Translations under genes and position numbers: made by a program
The notes under the pieces: generated by a model
Told to the model about the DNA's origin: nothing
What the model saw: the letters and a program-made list of their open reading frames with translations, nothing else
The model's database searches: none
Shown here: in pieces, positions 7,585-16,669 of the stretch
Position numbering within the stretch: the first letter of the stretch is position 1
How the letters are laid out: every line of letters begins with the position of its first letter
Assembly: GCF_018613415.1 (NCBI RefSeq)
Contig: NZ_JAGGQG010000002.1
Coordinates: 496,001 to 560,000 of the forward strand
Direction of reading: 5' to 3'
From: Bacillus sp. ISL-18
GTDB lineage: Bacteria; Bacillota; Bacilli; Bacillales; Cytobacillaceae
DNA: 64,000 nucleotides

Positions 7585-10344
7585 ATGACAACAGAATTGA
7601 AAGTAAATGACAGCAGTCTTCCATTGCGTCGTGATGTGAAATTACTGGGGAAAATGCTAGGTGATATTCTTGTCGATTATGGCGGTCCCGAGCTTTTTGA
7701 TAAAGTTGAAAAAATAAGACTCATGTGTAAAACACTTCGGGAACATTACGACGAAGGAATTTACGAGGAATTAAAAGCGGAGATATCCAGCCTAAACTCA
7801 CCAATGCGTAAACAGGTCATCCGGGCATTTTCTATGTATTTCCATTTGATTAATGCAGCGGAGCAAAACCATCGAATTCGCAGAAGAAGACAGTATCAGT
7901 TGAAAGATGATAAAATCGTCCAGCCTGCTTCGATTGAGAGTGCCATTTTAAAGTTCAAAGAACACGATATTAGTGAAGAGATTATCCAAAAATCCCTCAA
8001 CACCTTATCACTCGAACTAATTATTACAGCACATCCGACAGAAGCAACAAAACGCTCCATTCTTGAAATACAGCAGCGAATTGCTGCCATTTTAAAGAAT
8101 CTCGATCATCCACTTTTATCTGATCGTGAGCAAAAAAAGCTAGAAGATAGTTTATTCAATGAAGTAGCGATTCTATGGCAAACAGATGAATTGCGTGACC
8201 ATAAGCCAACTGTGTTAGATGAAGTGCGTAACGGACTCTATTACTTTGATCAGACCCTTTTTGAAGTCCTTCCTGAAATACATCAGGAGGTAGCGGACTG
8301 CCTTGAAAAATATTATCCAAGCACAACTTGGAATGTTCCAAACTTCCTTCGTTTTGGGTCATGGATTGGCGGGGATCGTGATGGCAATCCTAACGTAACA
8401 AGTGATGTCACGTGGGAAACATTACAAAAACAGCGCAGACTTGTGTTAAGGAAATATAAAAATGTTTTGATTGACATCATGAAACGATACAGCCACTCGA
8501 CTACAAGGGTAAATGTTAGTGAAGAAATTCTATTATTCCTAAAGGAAAAAGAAGACTTATACTTAGCAGATGATAAAAAGTGGCCAAACAAAACAGAGGC
8601 TTATCGACGTGTCTTAGCCGTTATTATTGAACGCGTAAGACAAGTGGGAAAATCCGAAATTGGCTACAAAACATCGGATGAATTATTAGATGATTTAAAG
8701 ATGATTAACCGTAGTTTGAAAAAACATCATCCTAGTGATCATGAATTAAAGTCGATCCAAAAGTTAATCAGACAAGTGCAATTATTCGGTTTCCATTTGG
8801 CGACACTTGATATCCGAAACCATAGCGGAGAACATGAGGCGGCTATGACAGAAATACTTCGGAAAGTCCAAATGACAGATAACTATGCGGCTCTTTCTGA
8901 GCAGGAAAAATTACAGTTGTTACAAAATATCTTAATGGATCCACGTCCGCTGCTATTGTTAAATGAGGACTACTCTGCTGAAACGCAAGAAATAATAAAA
9001 GTGTTCCAAATGATTAAATCGGCTCATGAGGAGTTCGGCAAGCGTGCCATCACGGTTTATCTTGTCAGTATGACTAGATCAGCAAGTGACTTATTGGAGG
9101 TACTTGTTTTAGCAAAAGAAGCAGGTATATACCGTCTGCATGCGGATGGAACGCTGGAAAGCCACCTAAACGTTGCACCGCTTCTTGAAACGATTGATGA
9201 CCTGACTGCAGGTCCAAAAATTATGGAAACTCTTTTTGAAATGCCAATCTACCGTAACCATCTTACTATTTTAGGGGATCAACAAGAAATAATGCTTGGC
9301 TACTCTGATGGTAGTAAGGATGGGGGAACACTAACAGCCAACTGGAAGCTATATAAAGCCCAAATCGAAATCCACGAAATGGCCAGCAGGTACAAAATAG
9401 GTCTTAAGTTTTTCCATGGCCGCGGCGGGTCGTTAGGACGGGGCGGCGGTCCATTAAATAAGAGCATCCTGTCCCAGCCAGCAGAAACAATTGGGGATGG
9501 AGTAAAAATCACTGAGCAGGGTGAGGTATTATCTTCAAGATATCTGCTTGAGGATATTGCATATCGGAGCTTGGAACAGGCAACATCCACTCTTCTACTT
9601 TCAGCTGCACACGTTTCTCAAAAAGAGCAGGGAACGTTACGTGAGCATGTTTGGGAAGAATCGATTGAGGAGATTTCTAGTTTTGCCTTATCAAAATACC
9701 AATCATTAGTATTTGATGATCCTGATTTCCTTACTTACTTTAATGAAGCCACTCCATTAAAAGAAATTGGTGACTTAAATATTGGTTCAAGACCAATGAG
9801 TCGGAAGAATCGTGGAAGATTTGAGGACTTAAGGGCGATACCATGGGTGTTTGCCTGGACGCAGAGCCGCCAGCTAATTCCGGCTTGGTATGCTGCCGGT
9901 ACAGGTTTAGATAGCTTCGCATCAAGAAGCGCGCAAAATCTGCAGCTTTTGCAGCAGATGTATGCAAAATGGCCATTCTTCCAATCCACAATAGATAATT
10001 TAAATATGGCATTAATGAAGGCAGACATCACAACTGCTAAAGAATATTTAACACTTGTTGAAGACAAGACTATTGCCGACAGAATATTTACGAATATTCT
10101 TGAGGAATATGAAAAAACAAAAGCGATTCTCCTTAAAATAACAGGAGATAGCGAATTACTCGACCAGACACCAAACATTAAGGAATCAGTGTATCGACGG
10201 AATCCTTATGTGGATCCATTAAACTTTTTACAAGTTGAATTGATTAAAGAATTACGGAAGCAAGATGAGCCGAATGAAGAAATATTAACTGAAGTCCTGC
10301 TTACTATTAGTGGTATATCCGCAGGACTCCGTAATACAGGCTGA
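7585..10344 (+). CDS. ppc: Phosphoenolpyruvate carboxylase
   Basis: A full-length 919-residue PEP carboxylase, which makes oxaloacetate from PEP and bicarbonate to refill the TCA cycle. Both signature regions are intact: the catalytic His in ITAHPTEATKRS near residue 150 and the glycine-rich loop FHGRGGSLGRGGGP near 612, with GYSDGSKDGG and GSRPMSRK also present. The C-terminus ends in NTG as usual for the family. A GGGGAAGG-type site precedes the ATG. It is a single-gene unit with a strong terminator. B. subtilis relies on pyruvate carboxylase instead, so the presence of ppc separates this strain from that species. Confidence 0.95.
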   Translation: MTTELKVNDSSLPLRRDVKLLGKMLGDILVDYGGPELFDKVEKIRLMCKTLREHYDEGIYEELKAEISSLNSPMRKQVIRAFSMYFHLINAAEQNHRIRRRRQYQLKDDKIVQPASIESAILKFKEHDISEEIIQKSLNTLSLELIITAHPTEATKRSILEIQQRIAAILKNLDHPLLSDREQKKLEDSLFNEVAILWQTDELRDHKPTVLDEVRNGLYYFDQTLFEVLPEIHQEVADCLEKYYPSTTWNVPNFLRFGSWIGGDRDGNPNVTSDVTWETLQKQRRLVLRKYKNVLIDIMKRYSHSTTRVNVSEEILLFLKEKEDLYLADDKKWPNKTEAYRRVLAVIIERVRQVGKSEIGYKTSDELLDDLKMINRSLKKHHPSDHELKSIQKLIRQVQLFGFHLATLDIRNHSGEHEAAMTEILRKVQMTDNYAALSEQEKLQLLQNILMDPRPLLLLNEDYSAETQEIIKVFQMIKSAHEEFGKRAITVYLVSMTRSASDLLEVLVLAKEAGIYRLHADGTLESHLNVAPLLETIDDLTAGPKIMETLFEMPIYRNHLTILGDQQEIMLGYSDGSKDGGTLTANWKLYKAQIEIHEMASRYKIGLKFFHGRGGSLGRGGGPLNKSILSQPAETIGDGVKITEQGEVLSSRYLLEDIAYRSLEQATSTLLLSAAHVSQKEQGTLREHVWEESIEEISSFALSKYQSLVFDDPDFLTYFNEATPLKEIGDLNIGSRPMSRKNRGRFEDLRAIPWVFAWTQSRQLIPAWYAAGTGLDSFASRSAQNLQLLQQMYAKWPFFQSTIDNLNMALMKADITTAKEYLTLVEDKTIADRIFTNILEEYEKTKAILLKITGDSELLDQTPNIKESVYRRNPYVDPLNFLQVELIKELRKQDEPNEEILTEVLLTISGISAGLRNTG

Positions 10345-10354
10345 TCAAATTGAA

Positions 10355-10398
10355 GAAGGTCTTAAACTCTTTTGAAACAGAGTTTAGGACCTTTTTTT
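10355..10398 (+). terminator. Terminator after ppc
   Basis: Long stem AAGGTC-TTAAACTC / GAGTTTA-GACCTT with one mismatch, then seven T. Confidence 0.85.
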
Positions 10399-10443
10399 AT
10401 GCAGTCACAGTTATCTTTGAACATTTTGTGAATCTTTTAAAAA

Positions 10444-10461
10444 TGAATGGTTATTCATTCA
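10444..10461. promoter_or_regulatory. FadR/TetR-like operator palindrome upstream of adhE
   Basis: TGAATG-GTTATT-CATTCA, an 18-bp inverted repeat that agrees with the Bacillus FadR box (TGAATGAMTANTCATTCA) at all but two positions. It lies about 130 bp before the adhE start. The binding protein is inferred, not shown; another TetR-family repressor is possible. Confidence 0.45.
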
Positions 10462-10592
10462 TTTTTGCGCAAATTTCGACAAACTTCGAGAATCTCGCAT
10501 GATATATTTTAGCCAGAAGAATCCAAGCTCTAAACCCATTGGCAGTCTGTCTTGGGCAGGCAGGAAATTGACAAAATATGAGGTGAACATAA

Positions 10593-13196
10593 ATGGCTGT
10601 TGAAGAAAAAGTAGTTCAAGAAAAGCAATTAGTTACAGCAGCAATTGATCGGTTAGCCAATAATGCAGAAAAAGCATTGGGGGATTTTCGCGGCTATACA
10701 CAGGAAATGGTCGATAAAATCGTAAAGGAAATGGCTTTAGCGGCGCTAGAAAATCATAAAAAACTTGCGAAGCTAGCGGTAACAGAAACGAGACGCGGAG
10801 TTTATGAAGACAAGGTTTTTAAAAATATGTTTGCAACGGAATTTATCTACAATAACATTCGAGATATGAAAACGGTAGGGGTAATTCGTGAGGATGAAAA
10901 TGAAGGGATGGTTGAAATTGCAGAGCCAGTGGGAGTTATTGCTGGTGTTATCCCAATTACAAACCCCACATCTACAGTTATCTTTAAATCTTTAATTTCA
11001 CTCAAAACAAGAAATCCAATTATTTTTGCCTTTCCGCAATATGGTCAACAATGCTGTACTGAAACAGCAAAAATACTTTTGGATGCTGCGCTTAGAGCAG
11101 GAGCTCCCGAAAATTGCATCCAGTGGATTGGATCTCCTTCGCATGAAGCTTTTCAAACCTTAATGAGACAGCCAAAGATTTCACTTATCTTAGCAACAGG
11201 AGGACCAAACTTGGTAAAGGCAGCGTATAGCTCAGGGAAACCGGCACTTGGTGTGGGGGCTGGTAATGTACCTTGTTATATCGAAAAAACAGCCAATATC
11301 AAGCGTGCTGTCAATGATGTAATTTTATCTAAAACCTTCGATAACGGAATGATTTGTGCTTCAGAACAAGCCTTAATTATTGATCAAGAAATATATAATG
11401 AAGTAAAACAAGAACTGCTTGAAAATAATTGTTATTTTCTAAGTAAAGATGAACGAAAAATGGTCGAAAAGGCAGTCATTTTTGAAAAAACAGGTTCCAT
11501 AAACAATTTAATTGTGGGGCTGCCGGCATCTATGATTGCTAAGTTTGCTGGAATCAAGGTACCTGCTAATACAAAAATATTAATTGCAGAACTAGAAGGA
11601 GTAGGTCCGAATGAGCCTTTATCCTGCGAAAAATTAAGCCCGATTTTAGCCTGCTACAAGGTTAATAGTTTTGCAGAAGGCTTGAAAGTTGCTGAGGAGA
11701 CATTAGAATACGGCGGGTTAGGACACTCCGTTGCGATTCATACCTCAAACCAAGATTTGGTAGATATTTTTTCACTACAGTTAAAGGCGGGCCGAATTAT
11801 GGTTAATACGCCATCAACTCATGGAGCAATCGGGGATATTTATAATACATCGCTGCCATCCTTAACAATTGGATGTGGAACATATGGAGGGAATTCTGTG
11901 TCACAGAATGTCGGAGCCCAAAATCTGCTCAATATTAAAAAGGTTGCGAAAAGAAGAACGTTCACGCAATGGTTTAAAGTACCTTCTCAGGTTTTCTTTG
12001 AGAGAAATTCAGTGCAAACCCTCGCAGCCATTCCGGGTATTACAAAAGCTTTTATCATTACCAGCGGAAGTCCTTTGAAAAATGGCTATGTCGATAAGGT
12101 TCTCTATTATTTAAAAAAGAATCAAAACAGCATTCAATTTGAAACCTATTCAAATATTGAGCCAGAGCCAACGCTCGAAACCGTTATGGATGGAGCAGAT
12201 AGAATGCGCAAGTTTCAGCCGGATTTCATTATTGCCTTAGGCGGCGGGTCGGTAATGGATGTGGCAAAAGCGATGTGGCTATTCTACGAACATCCCGATA
12301 CAGATTTCCGGAGCTTAACGCAAAAATTCTTTGATCCAACAAAACGTGTCGTAAAATTTCCGGAAATGCGGACAAAAGCTAAATTTGTGGCGATTCCGAC
12401 TACTTCCGGCACGGGTTCAGAAGTTACGGCATTCTCCGTTATAACAGATAAAAAAGCAAATATTAAGTATCCGCTTGCCGATTTTCAGCTTACACCTGAT
12501 GTGGCAATCGTGGATCCACAGTTTGTAATGACGGTTCCTAATCATGTAACGGCTGATACGGGAATGGACGTCTTGACTCATGCCATTGAGGCCTATGTGT
12601 CGGTATTAGCCAATGATTTTACAGATGGACTTGCTTTAAAAGCGATTCAGCTTGTCTTTCAATATTTACCTAGGGCATATCGAGATGGGGTTGATGAACT
12701 GGCACGTGAAAAAATGCACAATGCCTCTACGATTGCAGGGATGGCTTTTGCTAATTCGTTCTTAGGAATCAATCATAGCCTTGCCCACGTGCTAGGAGCA
12801 CAGTTTAAAATTTCGCACGGACGTGCCAATGCCATTCTATTACCACATGTCATCCGTTATAACGCTGCAAAACCAAATAAATTTATGACCTATCCTAAAT
12901 ATGAACACTTTATTGCGGATCAGCGCTATGCGGAAATTGCTAGAATGCTCGGTCTTCCTGCCTCCACTACAGAAGAAGGAATTGAGAGTTTAATAAAGGC
13001 AGTAGTATCCCTTGCACAAGAGTTGGATATTCCAATGAGTATTCAAGCGAATGGTGTAAAGAAGGAAGAATTTGAAAGTAAGGTAGCGGAACTCGCAGAA
13101 CTTGCCTTTGATGATCAAGATACGATCGCAAATCCAAAACAGCCATTTATCAGCGAACTAGCTGAAATCTATCAACAGGCCTTCAAAGGAATTTAG
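10593..13196 (+). CDS. adhE: Bifunctional acetaldehyde-CoA/alcohol dehydrogenase
   Basis: An 867-residue AdhE that reduces acetyl-CoA to acetaldehyde and then ethanol, regenerating two NAD+ under oxygen limitation. Residues 1-440 form the CoA-acylating aldehyde dehydrogenase, with the catalytic Cys in NGMICASEQA near residue 253. Residues 460-867 form the iron-dependent alcohol dehydrogenase, with GGGSVMDVAKA, TTSGTGSEVTAFSVI and the metal-binding pattern HSLAHVLGAQFKISHGRAN. Both halves look intact and the length is normal. AdhE forms spirosomes in other bacteria. It is a single gene with a 250-bp upstream region holding a FadR-like palindrome; no convincing Rex site was found. A promoter could not be fixed. 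Confidence 0.95.
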   Translation: MAVEEKVVQEKQLVTAAIDRLANNAEKALGDFRGYTQEMVDKIVKEMALAALENHKKLAKLAVTETRRGVYEDKVFKNMFATEFIYNNIRDMKTVGVIREDENEGMVEIAEPVGVIAGVIPITNPTSTVIFKSLISLKTRNPIIFAFPQYGQQCCTETAKILLDAALRAGAPENCIQWIGSPSHEAFQTLMRQPKISLILATGGPNLVKAAYSSGKPALGVGAGNVPCYIEKTANIKRAVNDVILSKTFDNGMICASEQALIIDQEIYNEVKQELLENNCYFLSKDERKMVEKAVIFEKTGSINNLIVGLPASMIAKFAGIKVPANTKILIAELEGVGPNEPLSCEKLSPILACYKVNSFAEGLKVAEETLEYGGLGHSVAIHTSNQDLVDIFSLQLKAGRIMVNTPSTHGAIGDIYNTSLPSLTIGCGTYGGNSVSQNVGAQNLLNIKKVAKRRTFTQWFKVPSQVFFERNSVQTLAAIPGITKAFIITSGSPLKNGYVDKVLYYLKKNQNSIQFETYSNIEPEPTLETVMDGADRMRKFQPDFIIALGGGSVMDVAKAMWLFYEHPDTDFRSLTQKFFDPTKRVVKFPEMRTKAKFVAIPTTSGTGSEVTAFSVITDKKANIKYPLADFQLTPDVAIVDPQFVMTVPNHVTADTGMDVLTHAIEAYVSVLANDFTDGLALKAIQLVFQYLPRAYRDGVDELAREKMHNASTIAGMAFANSFLGINHSLAHVLGAQFKISHGRANAILLPHVIRYNAAKPNKFMTYPKYEHFIADQRYAEIARMLGLPASTTEEGIESLIKAVVSLAQELDIPMSIQANGVKKEEFESKVAELAELAFDDQDTIANPKQPFISELAEIYQQAFKGI

Positions 13197-13313
13197 AACG
13201 AAATGTTCTATATCAAGATTTCTTTTTTAAAACAATAATTCAAGAGATTACAACATCTTCCATGTAAAATTATAGGAATAAGGTCTAAAAAACTTTGAAA
13301 GGGTGAGTAAGGA

Positions 13314-13988
13314 ATGGCTGACAGAAAAGAATCGGAAAAAGATTTATCCAAGCAAGTGGAAAATAGGGAGGAAAATCCAGAAGTGATGAAACAACCAATA
13401 GGAGAAGATGCTGTTAAAAAGGATGAAAGCGAAGAACAATTTTCAAGCTTAGACCTGCTATGGCACCATGCCTTTGGTGAACTAGACGAATGGGCGAAAC
13501 GTGCCAATCAGCGAGATGGGTTATTTTTTAAAGCGGCAAAGCAATTTGCCGATGGTGTTCAGCGTAATCAAGGAAATCTTATTGAACTTGCATCTCGATT
13601 TTATCAAGAATTCTCCGCATGGGAGAAAACTGCCCGAGAAGAATTTTTAATGTCTACTACCAGTCTGCAGCATTTCTTCCCGCTTAGATCTTATGAAGAT
13701 ATTAATGCACAAATCGACCAAGTCCAAGAAAAAACATTAAATATTTTAGCGGCCCCATGCGAGCGGTTGGCCAGCACCCTGTCAATGGATAAATATATTG
13801 AAATGATAGAGAAATATATTGCGCTAAGAAAGAGAGGCAGAGAGCAGTATATAAAGACAGTCAAACAAGCAGGGAACTTAATTTATGAAAATCAAAAGAA
13901 CTTTGTAAATCTTTTTGCCAGGCAGATTAAAACATTAATGTTTCCGTTAAGTAAGTACTTGGAAAAATCAGACGAGTTTATTAAATGA
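13314..13988 (+). CDS. Unknown protein leading the PHA operon (phasin-like?)
   Basis: A 224-residue soluble protein I do not recognise by name. Residues 1-42 are charged and probably disordered (Lys/Glu-rich). The rest is predicted mostly helical with many aromatic and amphipathic stretches (DLLWHHAFGELDEWAKRA, FYQEFSAWEKTAREEF) and a basic C-terminal helix region. There is no signal peptide or membrane span. It lies 21 bp upstream of phaR, which is followed closely by phaC, so it very likely belongs to that operon. A granule-surface (phasin or activator) role is an inference from helical composition and position only. In the Bacillus megaterium locus I recall no equivalent in this slot. Confidence 0.6.
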   Translation: MADRKESEKDLSKQVENREENPEVMKQPIGEDAVKKDESEEQFSSLDLLWHHAFGELDEWAKRANQRDGLFFKAAKQFADGVQRNQGNLIELASRFYQEFSAWEKTAREEFLMSTTSLQHFFPLRSYEDINAQIDQVQEKTLNILAAPCERLASTLSMDKYIEMIEKYIALRKRGREQYIKTVKQAGNLIYENQKNFVNLFARQIKTLMFPLSKYLEKSDEFIK

Positions 13989-14009
13989 TAAAACCGAGGA
14001 GTGATTTGA

Positions 14010-14579
14010 GTGACAAATGATAAGACATATCAACCATTCGAGGGAATCAAACGAATGAGCGAAATGTGGGAAAGACAAATAAATGGACTATTATACATGA
14101 TGAGTGATAACAATGAATTCGTCAAACTTTTAAAGGCAGGCACAGAGGGTCATGCCCGTTATTTAGAACTGCTTAGAAAAAGACAAGAACTAGTGGCCGG
14201 TGTGATGAATCTTCCAACGAAAAAAGATGTGGCAAACGTTGCTAAGTTATCTATCCAAGCTGAAGAAAAAATCGATACCCTCGAAGAGCAAATTTGGAAT
14301 CTCCAAGATAGCCTCGGCACGGTAAATAAAGGGAATCTAGAGATGTTCCAGGAAATGGTGAATATTGTTAAACAAATGAAAGATGACTTTCAACAAATAG
14401 AATTAAATCATGCGAACAAACTTTCAGCTGTTCAGGTTGAATTAAAAGAATTAAAGCAAAACTTAAGCCAATTAACTGATATCAAGACTGAACTTGAACA
14501 GATGAAAAACCTTTTTCAAGAGGAGAAACTCAAAAACAAAGATTTAGTGCTCGCTGTTGCTGGCACAACCGAGTCCTAA
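14010..14579 (+). CDS. phaR: Class IV PHA synthase subunit PhaR
   Basis: A 189-residue protein matching the PhaR subunit of Bacillus class IV polyhydroxyalkanoate synthases, which must pair with PhaC for activity. The N-terminal FEGIKRMSEMWERQINGLLY is typical, followed by a long coiled-coil-prone stretch (residues 75-175, with many Glu/Lys/Leu heptads). The GTG start has GAGGAG eight bases upstream. It sits between the unknown 224-residue gene (21-bp gap) and phaC (about 18-bp gap). The acetoacetyl-CoA reductase gene phaB, which in B. megaterium and B. cereus lies between phaR and phaC, is missing here. Confidence 0.85.
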   Translation: MTNDKTYQPFEGIKRMSEMWERQINGLLYMMSDNNEFVKLLKAGTEGHARYLELLRKRQELVAGVMNLPTKKDVANVAKLSIQAEEKIDTLEEQIWNLQDSLGTVNKGNLEMFQEMVNIVKQMKDDFQQIELNHANKLSAVQVELKELKQNLSQLTDIKTELEQMKNLFQEEKLKNKDLVLAVAGTTES

Positions 14580-14597
14580 TGGAAGGAGCAAATGCCG

Positions 14598-15677
14598 ATG
14601 AGTGCAACAGTATCACTTAAAAACTTAATCCCAATAGTAGAATTAGAGAAGGAAAAAGTAAGGTGGAACCAAATCAATAAAGTCTTAACCGAACCTAAAC
14701 CGGATATAGTTCCAACACCTAGGGAGATCATTTGGAAGAAAAATAAATCCACTTTATATTTTCACCCTGCAAAGGAAAAAAAATATCAGATTCCATTGTT
14801 TTTAGTCTATTCACTGCTAAATAAATCATATATTTTAGACATCGGGGAAGGGAGCAGTGTTGTAGGCGGTCTTACCGAACGTGGATATGATGTTTACTTT
14901 CTCAATTGGGGTTCCCCAGGCTATGAGGATCATGAAATTACCCTGGATAATTATATTATCGATTATTTGGAAAAAGCCGTAAAACGGGCTTTACGCCACT
15001 CGGGCGCAGGGGAAATTTCAATGGTCGGCTATTGCTTAGGTGGGACTATTTCAGCGATTTTTACATCAATCACAAAATTACCAATTAAGAATCTCGTTCT
15101 TGCAACCGTTCCAATTGATTTTAGTGTCGGGATTGTCCCTGACAAATTGTTAAAAGGGCTTCAAAATGGTCAAATCGACTTTGGTCGGTTTTCTGATGTA
15201 TATGGTGTCATTCCATCCGAATATTTATATCTTATGTTTCGGGGGCTTTCACCGGTTTATGTTAGTCCATGGATCAATCTAATCACGCGTGCCCATGATG
15301 AAAAGTATGTCGAGAAGTGGCGTCGAATGGACAAATGGACAAAAGATACCGCCTCTTTTGCCGGGGCCGCTTTTAAACAGATGTTCAATGATCTATATAA
15401 AGATAACAAACTATTAAAGGGCGAACTTATAATCGGAGGCAGAAAAGTAGATTTAAAAAATATAAAATGCTCTGTTTTCGTTTTCTCAACATCAAGAGAC
15501 ACACTCGTTCTAGAGAAACAAAGCCTGCCAGTTATGGACATGATATCGAGTGAAGATAAAACCTATCAGGTATTCGAGGGCGGTCATGTTTCACTTGCAT
15601 TAACCGGCAAATTTGCAGTGTTTGCTGACAATTGGCTTAAGTCTCGGTCCAATCAACTCGAGGAAGTGCCTGTTTAA
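14598..15677 (+). CDS. phaC: Class IV polyhydroxyalkanoate synthase catalytic subunit PhaC
   Basis: A 359-residue alpha/beta-fold polymerase that joins (R)-3-hydroxyacyl-CoA units into PHA. The lipase-like box GYCLGG near residue 146 places Cys where hydrolases have Ser, which is diagnostic of PHA synthase. The acid lies in STSRDTLV and the general-base His in EGGHVSLAL. The length fits class III/IV PhaC. The ATG at 14592 is only three bases from AAGGAG, so the ATG at 14598 is preferred. It is last in the operon and ends at a long bidirectional hairpin. The precursor-making reductase must be encoded elsewhere. Confidence 0.92.
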   Translation: MSATVSLKNLIPIVELEKEKVRWNQINKVLTEPKPDIVPTPREIIWKKNKSTLYFHPAKEKKYQIPLFLVYSLLNKSYILDIGEGSSVVGGLTERGYDVYFLNWGSPGYEDHEITLDNYIIDYLEKAVKRALRHSGAGEISMVGYCLGGTISAIFTSITKLPIKNLVLATVPIDFSVGIVPDKLLKGLQNGQIDFGRFSDVYGVIPSEYLYLMFRGLSPVYVSPWINLITRAHDEKYVEKWRRMDKWTKDTASFAGAAFKQMFNDLYKDNKLLKGELIIGGRKVDLKNIKCSVFVFSTSRDTLVLEKQSLPVMDMISSEDKTYQVFEGGHVSLALTGKFAVFADNWLKSRSNQLEEVPV

Positions 15678-15693
15678 TTCTTTAAAAAAAGTA

Positions 15694-15735
15694 AGTGACG
15701 GGAAGAAGGGTGGGGACCCTTTTCTCCCCGTTACT
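15694..15735. terminator. Bidirectional terminator between phaC and the hydrolase gene
   Basis: Long imperfect stem from 15694-15711 to 15716-15735 (about 17 pairs) with a GGGG loop, between two converging genes. Confidence 0.7.
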
Positions 15736-15740
15736 ATCAT

Positions 15741-16523
15741 TTACACAGCAGTTTTTTGCTGATTGAGGAACCTGCGCAGCAGTTGGTTAAACCGGTCTTT
15801 TGCTTCAAGCTTGGCAAGGTGACCGGTATTCCTCAAAATAATAAATTCCGAATGGGGAATCAGTTTATGCATACAAGCTTGAATCCAAACCGGTAATACA
15901 GAGTCATACTGTCCTCCGATAATTAGAGTTGGAACCTTAATTTCGGGCAATAAAGATCGATTATTTACCTCAAGGCACTTTTTTAATGATTCGAGAAAAA
16001 TAAAATGTTTTGGGCGGAAATAATGGCTAAAGGTAGCCATTGAGTTTTTATTCCAGGAGTAAAGTGCCATATGGGCGAGGAATTCCGTTTGTTTTCCTGC
16101 TCTGGTAACATCCTCAAATTTTTCTTTGCGATTATTAAATAAAAGTCTCTTTAATTTTTGGGGGAAGTAATGGAAAGTGCTAACGAGCATCAGTGACCGA
16201 CAGAGGTCTGGGGCTTGGCGGTACATTTCTTGAGCAACCGCTCCACCCATTGACAAACCAAGAATGTGAGCGTTTTCAATATGCAGTTCCTTTAATAAAC
16301 CTATTAAGTCTCTGGCAAAGTTGGGTATCGAAATCCCATCTGTTCTTGTACAATCCCCGTGTCCACGTAAATCCGGTATTATCAACTCGAATTGGTCAGC
16401 TAATTCATACTGGTTACTCCAGCCTTCTTTGACTTCTCCTAAACCATGAATGAGCACGAGTGGCTCGCCTTCTCCAAAATGTAAGTAGGGTACACCCAAT
16501 TCACTAATACTAGTATTTACCAT
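15741..16523 (-). CDS. Alpha/beta hydrolase within the PHA locus
   Basis: A 260-residue alpha/beta hydrolase with a complete triad: GLSMGG near residue 94, GGQYDSVLP (acid) near 207 and RNTGHLAKLE (His) near 236, plus the oxyanion segment LIHGLGEV. It lies between phaC and phaQ on the opposite strand. Position suggests an intracellular PHA depolymerase or 3-hydroxyacyl-ester hydrolase, but the family is broad and the sequence alone does not prove it. AAGGTGGTG precedes the ATG. It is divergent from phaQ with a 146-bp shared region. Confidence 0.7.
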   Translation of the reverse strand: MVNTSISELGVPYLHFGEGEPLVLIHGLGEVKEGWSNQYELADQFELIIPDLRGHGDCTRTDGISIPNFARDLIGLLKELHIENAHILGLSMGGAVAQEMYRQAPDLCRSLMLVSTFHYFPQKLKRLLFNNRKEKFEDVTRAGKQTEFLAHMALYSWNKNSMATFSHYFRPKHFIFLESLKKCLEVNNRSLLPEIKVPTLIIGGQYDSVLPVWIQACMHKLIPHSEFIILRNTGHLAKLEAKDRFNQLLRRFLNQQKTAV

Positions 16524-16616
16524 TTTACACCACCTTTTCCATTTTTATCAGTTTATAACCAACATAACAGAGTTGTAAATATCCAAATCGATTTTAATAT
16601 ATATTTATTTTAGTTA

Positions 16617-16645
16617 TTGCCAAATATAACCTATAGGTGTAAAAT
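16617..16645 (+). promoter_or_regulatory. SigA-type promoter of phaQ-phaP
   Basis: TTGCCA (16617-16622), 17-bp spacer, TAAAAT (16640-16645), 25 bp upstream of the phaQ start. The spacer contains one of the two TATAGGTG repeats. Confidence 0.65.
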
Positions 16646-16656
16646 ACATATAGGTG
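16632..16656. promoter_or_regulatory. Candidate PhaQ operator (direct repeat TATAGGTG)
   Basis: TATAGGTG occurs at 16632-16639 and 16649-16656, 17 bp apart. One copy lies in the promoter spacer and one just after the -10 box, placing a bound repressor over the polymerase site. PhaQ of B. megaterium represses its own promoter, so it is the natural binder; this is an inference. Confidence 0.45.
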
Positions 16657-16669
16657 AGGTGATAAAGAT

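Noticed and set aside
10424-10440. Possible Rex operator before adhE (TTGTGAA half-site)
   Set aside because: Only one half matches; the other half lacks TTCACAA.
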